From positions 1 to 5,371 of the forward strand of contig CANNNN010000192.1 of assembly GCA_947506075.1 (NCBI GenBank): a DNA stretch of 5,371 nucleotides, given 5' to 3'. The stretch comes from Methylococcaceae bacterium. GTDB lineage: Bacteria; Pseudomonadota; Gammaproteobacteria; Methylococcales; Methylomonadaceae. Positions 1 through 5,371 of this stretch are shown piece by piece; the first letter of the stretch is position 1; each line of letters opens with the position of its first letter. A model generated the notes under the pieces. It saw only the letters and a list, made by a program, of their open reading frames with translations. It had not been told where the DNA came from and searched no databases. A program made the translations under genes and the position numbers.

Positions 1-62
1 AATTTATTAAGTGTCTGATAATGGTACATATAAAATCCCAGTGTATTTTTTGTTGCTGACAT

Positions 63-79
63 GCGTTGTTTACCAACGC
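63..79. repeat. Short inverted repeat in gene-free left end
   Basis: A perfect 6+6 bp inverted repeat (GCGTTG and CAACGC) encloses a 5-base loop. Neither strand shows a T-run right after the stem, so it is not a convincing terminator. It lies in bases 1-266, where I find no credible gene. A second, weaker 4+4 bp repeat (CCGC and GCGG) sits at 158-171. The role of both is unknown and chance is possible. Confidence 0.3.
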
Positions 80-217
80 TTAAGCCAGAACAATACACGC
101 AAAACTAAATACCCTCGGTGCGCTAGCGAACAGATGAAGAAGGTTTATGTCACAAGCCCGCTAAATTGCGGCAACATCTGGATTAACAATTAGGCCTGGC
201 AATTATCCTCGTATAAG

Positions 218-236
218 TGAGTAGCCGTCTTACTCA
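218..236 (-). repeat. Inverted repeat just downstream of the kinase stop
   Basis: A perfect 6+6 bp inverted repeat (TGAGTA and TACTCA) with a 7-base loop lies about 30 bases beyond the stop codon of the minus-strand kinase. The position would suit a 3' end hairpin for that transcript. However, the stem is AT-containing and short, and no T-run follows it on the minus strand, so an intrinsic terminator is only a weak possibility. Confidence 0.25.
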
Positions 237-266
237 AGTCCGGCCATGTTCGGTCTAACTTCTCGG

Positions 267-2105
267 CTAAATCCACCTGTCATTCCTGAGCAGTTTAACG
301 TGAAATTCACTACCGACGCCCACCGTGCTCTCTACGCTGATGCTACCGCCCATCTGTTCGACTAGGGCTTTGGTTACCACCAGACCAATCCCGGTTCCTT
401 GCTTGTAACCATTTTCTTGACCGAGCCGATTAAACGGTTTGAATAACTGCGCCAGCTGTTCCGCAGACATTCCCTCGCCGTTATCTTTGATACAGATATG
501 GATGTGTCCCGAAGTTTGATGGCATTGCACCGTGACCCTTCCCTGTTCGCGGTTATATTTAATCGCATTTGAAAGCAGATTAAGCAGAACCTGCTTTATC
601 CGCGTTTTATCGACATAGACCGACCAAGCGCTGTCGCAGGAAATAAAATCCAGCTGGATGCTCTCTTTATCTGCCTGCACCTGAACCAAAACCTGGCATT
701 CAAGCAACACATCCTGCACCGACAGCGCTTCGGGCGACAGTCCCAGATTGCCGGACTCAATCGCGTCAAGATCAAGGATTTCGTTAATTAACTGCAGCAG
801 ATACCACCCTGATTTGATGATAGGCGTTAATCTTTTATGCTGAGTCTCCGTCAGCGGAGGCGTTCCAGCCTCCAGCAACTGTGCATAACCGAGAATCGCA
901 TTGAGCGGAGTCCGCAGCTCATGGCTCATCCTGGAAAGAAAAACTGATTTGGCAAGGTTAGCCTCTTCTGCCGCAGACGTGGCGATCTCCAGATCGACGT
1001 TCCTCTGTTGTAATAGCTGATCCTGGTATTTGCGTTCGGTGATGTCGGTAAAAAAGCCATGCCAAAGCGTAGAACCGTTCGCATTTCGCTCGGGCAAGGC
1101 ATTGCCAAGTAACCAGCGCACCGTGCCATCAGCAAGCTTCACCCGATATTCAGGGCTAAAAGGGGACAAATCCAGTGTCGACTTTTGAAGGGCCGTGATA
1201 AAACCGTCGTAATCATCGGGATGAATAACGGAAAATAGTTTTATCGCATCTTCGCAGACAACTTCCGGGCTCAGACCAAAGAGATCATGGATAGCGTCAC
1301 TGACGTAGAGAAAATGTGAGCTGCCATCGCGATGAAGGCAATATTGAAACACCATGCCGGGCAGCTGCTTGGCAATTTTCTGGAGGCGGCTTAAGGCCTC
1401 TTGCTGCACCTTAGCGGTTTTCGTGCGTTCAGCATCAAGCAGGTCCAGGGTCTTGGCCTGCTGCAAGGCCACTTCTGTCAGTTTGGTTTGGGTAAGGTCC
1501 ACCAGCGTGATGCGCAGCATTGAATTGACATAAACGCAGTCCAGCTTTGCGGGGAACTCGCTAGCGTTAGCGGTTTTTAGCGTCAACTCTATGCTCACTC
1601 GCCGATTATGCTTGATTGCCTTCGCGAAAAAAACATGCCAACGGTCGCCGTCTATAGGCGCAACCAAGGCCGCAAAACGACGGGCTAACAAGGCGCTGGG
1701 CTCAGACCCAAATAATTCCTGGGCGGTAAAGTTAAAACTATCAATCAAGCCAGCGTGCGTGAGGGTAAGGTAAGCAACCGGGGCCTGGTTATATAGATCA
1801 GCATATCGGTCGCGGGATTCCTCCATAGCCAGCTGCATATGGCGCAACTCTTCATTCTGCATTTCCAGTTGAACCTGATGTATTTGAAGTTCATGCAGCA
1901 GTTTTTGATTGGAAAGCAACACCGACTCGGTTGCGGAACTATGGGCTAGCTGCGCTTCAGCTTCTGCGCGTAGCCTGTTGGGATCATTTGACTTATTGCT
2001 CATCTGGAGATCTATGGCTTGCTGAAGGACTTTACAAGTGTGGAGGGGGATTGGTTTTTCATCAAAAGCACCGGAGCTGAACCATAAGACTAGGCTTACG
2101 CGCAT
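267..2105 (-). CDS. PAS-domain sensor histidine kinase (two PAS domains, no receiver)
   Basis: This is a two-component sensor kinase that would autophosphorylate on histidine and pass the phosphate to a response regulator not encoded in this window. Numbering follows the longest frame, 612 residues. A hydrophilic coiled-coil-like segment (about 45-100) leads into a first PAS domain (about 100-208). A second linker (208-240) precedes a PAS_3-type second PAS domain (about 243-359, ending in DITERK). The dimerisation and phosphoacceptor domain (about 383-450) carries the H-box SHELRTPLN with His395. The ATPase domain has the N-box NLLSNAIKYN (Asn513), G1 box DNGEG (541-545), F-box FKPF (555-558) and G2 box GTGIGL (570-575), so all catalytic motifs are intact. 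No membrane helix is evident, so the sensor is probably cytoplasmic. Neither candidate start has a clear Shine-Dalgarno site. Met35 (codon at 2003-2001, beginning MSNKSNDPNRL) is a likelier start than Met1, giving 578 residues. The ligand is unknown. Confidence 0.93.
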   Translation of the reverse strand: MRVSLVLWFSSGAFDEKPIPLHTCKVLQQAIDLQMSNKSNDPNRLRAEAEAQLAHSSATESVLLSNQKLLHELQIHQVQLEMQNEELRHMQLAMEESRDRYADLYNQAPVAYLTLTHAGLIDSFNFTAQELFGSEPSALLARRFAALVAPIDGDRWHVFFAKAIKHNRRVSIELTLKTANASEFPAKLDCVYVNSMLRITLVDLTQTKLTEVALQQAKTLDLLDAERTKTAKVQQEALSRLQKIAKQLPGMVFQYCLHRDGSSHFLYVSDAIHDLFGLSPEVVCEDAIKLFSVIHPDDYDGFITALQKSTLDLSPFSPEYRVKLADGTVRWLLGNALPERNANGSTLWHGFFTDITERKYQDQLLQQRNVDLEIATSAAEEANLAKSVFLSRMSHELRTPLNAILGYAQLLEAGTPPLTETQHKRLTPIIKSGWYLLQLINEILDLDAIESGNLGLSPEALSVQDVLLECQVLVQVQADKESIQLDFISCDSAWSVYVDKTRIKQVLLNLLSNAIKYNREQGRVTVQCHQTSGHIHICIKDNGEGMSAEQLAQLFKPFNRLGQENGYKQGTGIGLVVTKALVEQMGGSISVESTVGVGSEFHVKLLRNDRWI

Positions 2106-2119
2106 TGTAAGCGTTGGCT

Positions 2120-2141
2120 AAACAATAAACTAACATTGTTT
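2120..2141. promoter_or_regulatory. Candidate operator: 7+7 bp inverted repeat in the divergent intergenic region
   Basis: The sequence AAACAAT, 8 bases, ATTGTTT forms a perfect two-fold inverted repeat of 22 bp. It begins 14 bases upstream of the longest kinase start, in the 264-base gap between the kinase and the divergent BON gene. The size and symmetry fit the binding site of a dimeric regulator. The AT-rich make-up makes chance occurrence more likely. I could not identify a convincing sigma-70 promoter for either gene in this gap. Confidence 0.35.
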
Positions 2142-2369
2142 TATCTCGGCGCCTGCTTATCAACTGTTCGCTACGAGACGAGGCCAAACGCTCTTTACTT
2201 GTATCGTAAGTCTCAACTGATCTCTAATCTAAATTGCCTGTGTGCGATACCGTACAGACTGGCTCCGGTTTTATGCTTAAAGTGTGTTCAAGGTTAAAAA
2301 CAACCCCAGTCCCGATTTGCTTATACAAGCCTTTCCTTTTTTCTTAATGTATTACTGGAGTAATTATCC

Positions 2370-2684
2370 ATGAAACATCTAATCAGATTTTGTTCCGCAT
2401 TTTTTTTGGCCCTGGCCTTACTGTCTGCCTCAGGTTGTGCCTCGACACAAAAGCAGGAAGGCACCGGTGAGTATGTTGACGACTCAGTCATTACCACCCG
2501 GGTAAAAACGGCCATCCTGCAAGAACCCACCTTAAGCTCCGCCGAAATCAACGTTGAAACCTTCAAGGGCGTGGTTCAATTAAGCGGCTTTGTAACATCC
2601 CGTGCCGCCATCACTAAAGCGCTCGAAGTTGTACGCAGCATCCCTGGTGTAAGCTCAGTCAAGAATGACATGCGCCTCAAATAA
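2370..2684 (+). CDS. BON-domain outer-membrane-type lipoprotein (OsmY-like)
   Basis: This is a small secreted lipoprotein of 104 residues made almost entirely of one BON domain. The N-terminus is a lipoprotein signal: Lys2 and Arg6, a hydrophobic core (about 7-20) and the lipobox ASGC with Cys23 as the predicted lipidated residue. Ala24 follows the cysteine rather than Asp, which in enterobacteria favours sorting to the outer membrane. The BON domain covers about 36-104, with the typical conserved glycines (Gly67 and Gly73 in the GVVQLSGFV strand pair) and the closing IPGVSSVKND motif. BON domains are found in OsmY and related envelope proteins and are thought to bind phospholipid or other envelope surfaces. 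A GGAG Shine-Dalgarno site (2357-2360) lies 9 bases before the ATG. The gene is first in a likely two-gene operon with the membrane protein that starts 19 bases downstream. An osmotic or envelope-stress role is inferred from the family. Confidence 0.9.
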   Translation: MKHLIRFCSAFFLALALLSASGCASTQKQEGTGEYVDDSVITTRVKTAILQEPTLSSAEINVETFKGVVQLSGFVTSRAAITKALEVVRSIPGVSSVKNDMRLK

Positions 2685-2703
2685 ATAAAGGAGAAAAAAC
2701 CTC

Positions 2704-3051
2704 ATGGGAACCACCGATCAAGTTTCTCATTTCGGCCATGAATCCGTCGATAAGACCGCTAGCAGGACTGGCGGTCAGCTTAACAAAACAGGCGATAAAC
2801 TAAAATGCGCGTGGCGGCAATTCGTTAAGACTTGCCGAAGTTACATCATCGCCAAACCTTTAAGGTCGATGCTGATAGCCGCCACCCTCGGTTTTTTGCT
2901 AAGCGGCATGTGGATGGAAATCGTGTTCGCCGCCGTGCTGTTTCTGGTTAAGAATGGCGCCGATGCAAGTAGCGCAATACTGTTTTCGATTGCTTTTAAC
3001 ATGCTGCTCGCGACGCTCCTTTGGGGCTTTATCAGCAACGAAAAAACCTAA
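2704..3051 (+). CDS. Small membrane protein, possibly ElaB/YqjD- and YqjE-like
   Basis: I do not firmly recognise this 115-residue protein. The first 50 residues are hydrophilic (HFGHESVDKTASRTGGQLNK and onward) and resemble the tail of DUF883 proteins such as ElaB and YqjD. The stretch KPLRSMLIAATLGFLLSG (51-68) resembles the C-terminal membrane anchor of that family. Unlike those proteins it continues: hydrophobic sequence extends to about 82, a short polar turn KNGADAS follows, and another membrane helix spans about 90-110 before the SNEKT tail. That hairpin recalls YqjE-type holin-superfamily proteins. It has two cysteines (35 and 44). An AAGGAG Shine-Dalgarno site (2688-2693) lies 10 bases upstream of the ATG. 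The gene follows the BON lipoprotein by 19 bases and is followed by a terminator, so the two are probably co-transcribed. Inner-membrane location is likely; an envelope-stress role is inference only. Confidence 0.85.
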   Translation: MGTTDQVSHFGHESVDKTASRTGGQLNKTGDKLKCAWRQFVKTCRSYIIAKPLRSMLIAATLGFLLSGMWMEIVFAAVLFLVKNGADASSAILFSIAFNMLLATLLWGFISNEKT

Positions 3052-3071
3052 TCAACAACCTCATCCTCTCT

Positions 3072-3099
3072 GACCCGGCTATGCTAGCGGGTCTTTTTT
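3072..3099 (+). terminator. Intrinsic terminator of the BON lipoprotein operon
   Basis: The stem GACCCG (3072-3077) pairs with CGGGTC (3088-3093). It can be extended inward by CTA with TAG across one bulged G, leaving a TGC loop. Six T residues (3094-3099) follow at once. This is a textbook rho-independent terminator, 20 bases after the stop codon of the small membrane protein. Confidence 0.9.
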
Positions 3100-3101
3100 G
3101 A

Positions 3102-3121
3102 GCACGGCAATCGCTCCGTGC
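3102..3121. repeat. Second hairpin directly after the terminator
   Basis: GCACGG (3102-3107) and CCGTGC (3116-3121) form a perfect 6 bp inverted repeat around an 8-base loop, starting two bases after the T-run of the preceding terminator. It has no T-run of its own. It could be a backup hairpin, an operator for the downstream cytochrome gene, or chance. No clear promoter for that gene is visible between here and its start. Confidence 0.4.
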
Positions 3122-3181
3122 GTCAATGAGTCCCTTGTTACCAAAAACCATAACCTTCTTCACTAACAACAGGAATATAAA

Positions 3182-3736
3182 ATGGAAATGAAAGCGTTAG
3201 TTAAAGTATGGGACCTACCCCTTAGAATTTTTCACTGGCTGCTGGTTGCCGGTTTTTTTATCGCTTACCTGACTGAGGAAGATTTGTTAACCGTACATGT
3301 CTGGGCGGGATATCTGGTAAGCGGCTTACTGGTGTTCAGAGTAGTTTGGGGATTTATCGGCAATGACTATGCAAGGTTCTCAAATTTTTTATGCAGCCCT
3401 GTCCAGTCGATTGCGTATCTAAAAGATATGCTCGGCTCAAAACCCCGGCGTTATCTCGGTCATAACCCGGCCGGCGCGGCGATGATTGTGTTATTGCTGC
3501 TCAGTTTATTAATGACGGTTGGCACTGGACTTGCTGTTTACGGCGCAGATCAGGCTGCCGGGCCACTGGCGGCTATCGGCTCGGCTAACGAAAAAATGTG
3601 GGAAGAACTGCATGAGTTTTTCGCCAACTTCACACTGCTACTGGTGTTTTTACATATTGCAGGCGTAGCCATTGAAAGTTATATACACCGTGAAAATCTG
3701 CTTAGAGCCATGCTGCATGGGTTTAAAAGAAATTAA
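3182..3736 (+). CDS. Cytochrome b561-type membrane protein (b-type cytochrome, HyaC/CybB-like)
   Basis: This 184-residue protein fits the four-helix cytochrome b561 fold of bacteria, which carries b-type haem in the inner membrane and moves electrons between a redox partner and quinone. Hydrophobic helices lie at about 14-30, 40-60, 98-118 and 147-165. The N-terminal signature VWDLPLRIFHW places His18 at the start of helix 1, with His39 (TVHVWAGY) at the start of helix 2. His144 (EELHEFF) and His158 (FLHIAG) flank helix 4, 14 residues apart. These are the expected haem ligand candidates. The GHNPAG motif (93-98) before helix 3 is typical of this family. At 184 residues it is shorter than HyaC of E. 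coli. An AGGA site (3171-3174) lies 7 bases upstream of the ATG. Terminators on both sides make it a single-gene unit. No hydrogenase, cytochrome c or other partner is encoded nearby, so its electron donor is unknown. Confidence 0.9.
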   Translation: MEMKALVKVWDLPLRIFHWLLVAGFFIAYLTEEDLLTVHVWAGYLVSGLLVFRVVWGFIGNDYARFSNFLCSPVQSIAYLKDMLGSKPRRYLGHNPAGAAMIVLLLLSLLMTVGTGLAVYGADQAAGPLAAIGSANEKMWEELHEFFANFTLLLVFLHIAGVAIESYIHRENLLRAMLHGFKRN

Positions 3737-3754
3737 TCCTTATCCGTACAATGC

Positions 3755-3788
3755 GTGAAGGGGTTTACAACCCCTTCACTCACGTTTT
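3755..3788 (+). terminator. Intrinsic terminator of the cytochrome b561 gene
   Basis: A perfect 11 bp stem (GTGAAGGGGTT at 3755-3765 with AACCCCTTCAC at 3769-3779) closes a 3-base loop. TTTT follows at 3785-3788 after a 5-base gap (TCACG). The stem is very stable, but the T-run is short and displaced, so termination may be less efficient than at the upstream terminator. It starts 18 bases after the cytochrome stop codon. Confidence 0.75.
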
Positions 3789-3900
3789 GTGGACATTTCG
3801 AAGTCTTCAAACGTTTCGATCGGAGTTGCAAACCTCGACCAGCATCCAGAATTAGGCGTGCACGGCCAATCCGCCAAACCATAAACAATGAAGGAAAGCC

Positions 3901-5371
3901 ATGTCCACATTAACCAATCCTCCGACGAACATCACTGACAACCGGCTACTTACCGATCTCGATATTTTTTTGTTTAAACAAGGCAGCGACTTTCGCCTGT
4001 ATGAAAAATTGGGCGCACATATTTTTAACATGGATGGCGTAACAGGCACTCACTTTGCGGTATGGGCGCCCAATGCGGCTGCAGTTTCGGTGATCGGTGA
4101 CTTCAATCACTGGGAGCCGGCCGCTCATGCCTTGCAGCTGCGCGGCGACGAGTCGGGGATTTGGGAAGGCTTTATTGCCGAAGTCAGCTCCGGTGCGCTG
4201 TATAAATATCGCATCGTTGCCCGCGACGGAAACACCGCCGACAAAGGCGATCCCTTTGCATTCTGCTGGGAATTGCCGCCATTAACGGCATCCCGTGTCT
4301 GGGCACTCGATTACGCCTGGAACGACGAGGACTGGATTACGCAGCGCGGCGAAAAAAACCGGCTGAATTCACCCTGTTCAATTTACGAAGTACATCTGGG
4401 TTCCTGGCGCCGTGTTCCTGAAGACGGCAACCGATTTTTGACTTACCGCGAGATGGCGGAATACTTGCCGCGTTACGTCGCAGACATGAATTTCACCCAT
4501 GTCGAGTTCATGCCGGTCACAGAACATCCGTTTTATGGCTCCTGGGGCTATGAGACCACCGGTTTTTTTGCGCCCACCGCACGTTACGGTACGCCACAGG
4601 ATTTCATGTTCCTGGTCGATGTCCTGCATCAGCAGGGCATAGGCGTGATTCTGGACTGGGTTCCGGCACATTTTCCGGCTGATGCGCATGGCCTCGGCCA
4701 TTTTGACGGAACCTTTCTGTACGAACACGCTGACCCGCGCCAGGGCTATCAACCGGACTGGCATAGTTCACTGTTCAATTATGGCCGAAACGAGGTGCGC
4801 GCCTTTCTGACCAGCAGTGCGTTGTTCTGGCTGGATAAATATCATATTGACGGACTCCGGCTGGATGCAGTGACGGCTATGCTTTACCTGGATTATGGCC
4901 GCAAGCAAGGTCAATGGATTCCGAACAAGTTGGGTGGCCGCGAGAACCTTGATGCAGTCACCTTCCTGCATAATCTGAACGAGGCCATTTATCGGGATTA
5001 TCCCGACACCCAGACTTTCGCCGAAGAATCAACGTCCTGGCCTATGGTCTCGCGCCCCGTTAATCAAGGCGGACTGGGCTTTGGCCTGAAGTGGAATATG
5101 GGCTGGATGCATGACACGCTGGGCTATTTTGCAGAAGATCCGCTGAACCGTAAATTTCATCACGCCCAGCTTATTTTCAGCATCTGGTATGCGTTCTCCG
5201 AGAACTTCGTGCTGGCTTTGTCCCACGACGAAGTGGTCTATGGCAAGCGTTCGCTGCTTGAAAAAATGCCCGGCGACGAATGGCAGCAGTTTGCCAATCT
5301 GCGCTTGCTCTACGGTTATATGTGGGGCCATCCCGGCAAGAAGTTGCTGTTCATGGGCTGCGAATTCGGAC
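3901..5371 (+). CDS. glgB: 1,4-alpha-glucan branching enzyme GlgB (3' end cut by window)
   Basis: GlgB cuts alpha-1,4-glucan chains and rejoins them through alpha-1,6 links, making the branches of glycogen in the cytoplasm. The frame stays open for 490 codons to the window edge. A CBM48 domain lies at about 35-125 (HFAVWAPNAAAVSVIGDFNHW), followed by the GH13 catalytic domain from about 155 (IYEVHLGSWRR). The GH13 motifs are present: DWVPAHF (252-258), GLRLDAV with nucleophile Asp322, AEEST with acid/base Glu375, and SHDEVVYGK with transition-state Asp443. The protein begins close to CBM48 (RLYEKLGAH at about 32-40), so it is the short form lacking the extra N-terminal domain of E. coli GlgB. 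About 140-150 residues, including the C-terminal beta domain, should lie beyond the edge. An AAGGA site (3891-3895), 5 bases before the ATG, supports this start. No other glg gene is visible; the upstream terminator suggests its own promoter in 3789-3890, where I see no clear match. Confidence 0.96.
   Translation, partial: MSTLTNPPTNITDNRLLTDLDIFLFKQGSDFRLYEKLGAHIFNMDGVTGTHFAVWAPNAAAVSVIGDFNHWEPAAHALQLRGDESGIWEGFIAEVSSGALYKYRIVARDGNTADKGDPFAFCWELPPLTASRVWALDYAWNDEDWITQRGEKNRLNSPCSIYEVHLGSWRRVPEDGNRFLTYREMAEYLPRYVADMNFTHVEFMPVTEHPFYGSWGYETTGFFAPTARYGTPQDFMFLVDVLHQQGIGVILDWVPAHFPADAHGLGHFDGTFLYEHADPRQGYQPDWHSSLFNYGRNEVRAFLTSSALFWLDKYHIDGLRLDAVTAMLYLDYGRKQGQWIPNKLGGRENLDAVTFLHNLNEAIYRDYPDTQTFAEESTSWPMVSRPVNQGGLGFGLKWNMGWMHDTLGYFAEDPLNRKFHHAQLIFSIWYAFSENFVLALSHDEVVYGKRSLLEKMPGDEWQQFANLRLLYGYMWGHPGKKLLFMGCEFG

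Noticed and set aside
11..193. 60-codon plus-strand open frame starting with GTG
   Set aside because: It has no Shine-Dalgarno site, lies in AT-rich sequence with scattered short repeats, and its product shows no recognisable domain or signal.
1..200. Integron attC-like site suggested by clustered short inverted repeats
   Set aside because: No paired RYYYAAC and GTTRRRY core sites in the right arrangement could be found, and there is no integrase or cassette gene in the window.
2261..2278. Possible sigma-54 promoter (TGGC ... TATGCT) upstream of the BON gene
   Set aside because: The distance between the GG and GC elements is 12 bases rather than the required 10.
2321..2566. Minus-strand 81-codon frame overlapping the BON lipoprotein
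   Set aside because: The plus-strand gene has a Shine-Dalgarno site, lipobox and BON domain; the antisense frame has none of these.
3826..3855. Possible sigma-70 promoter for glgB with TTGCAA as the -35 element
   Set aside because: At 17-18 base spacing the -10 candidates (GAATTA or AATTAG) match the consensus poorly.
4378..5331. Three minus-strand open frames (128, 67 and 100 codons)
   Set aside because: They lie antisense to glgB, whose GH13 motifs are unmistakable. Their products look like reverse-strand shadows with no family features.

Overview
The window looks like ordinary chromosome from a Gram-negative bacterium, most likely a gammaproteobacterium. The signs are an outer-membrane-type lipoprotein with a BON domain, a b561-type cytochrome, a short-form glycogen branching enzyme, Shine-Dalgarno sites upstream of the plus-strand genes, and moderate GC content. 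A methanotroph-like (Methylococcales) source is possible but rests only on the general look of the proteins.

Layout. Bases 1-266 hold no convincing gene, only a few short inverted repeats, and lie downstream of a minus-strand gene. Bases 267-2105 (minus) encode a two-PAS sensor histidine kinase with intact kinase motifs and no receiver domain. Bases 2106-2369 are a divergent intergenic region with a 7+7 bp inverted repeat near the kinase start. Bases 2370-3051 (plus) are a two-gene operon: a small BON-domain lipoprotein, then 19 bases later a 115-residue membrane protein of uncertain family. A strong intrinsic terminator at 3072-3099 closes it. Bases 3182-3736 (plus) encode a four-helix cytochrome b561-type protein followed by its own hairpin terminator. 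From 3901 to the right edge (plus) runs the 1,4-alpha-glucan branching enzyme GlgB, cut by the window after 490 codons. It is a complete open frame although it has no stop codon inside the window.

How the genes may work together. The lipoprotein and small membrane protein resemble envelope or osmotic-stress proteins (OsmY-like and ElaB/YqjD/YqjE-like). The kinase is divergent to them and could control them, but this is inferred from position only. The two terminators suggest that the BON operon, the cytochrome and glgB are separate transcription units. I see no mobile element, CRISPR array, tRNA or rRNA, and no clear evidence of a new multi-gene system. The least familiar item is the 115-residue membrane protein.
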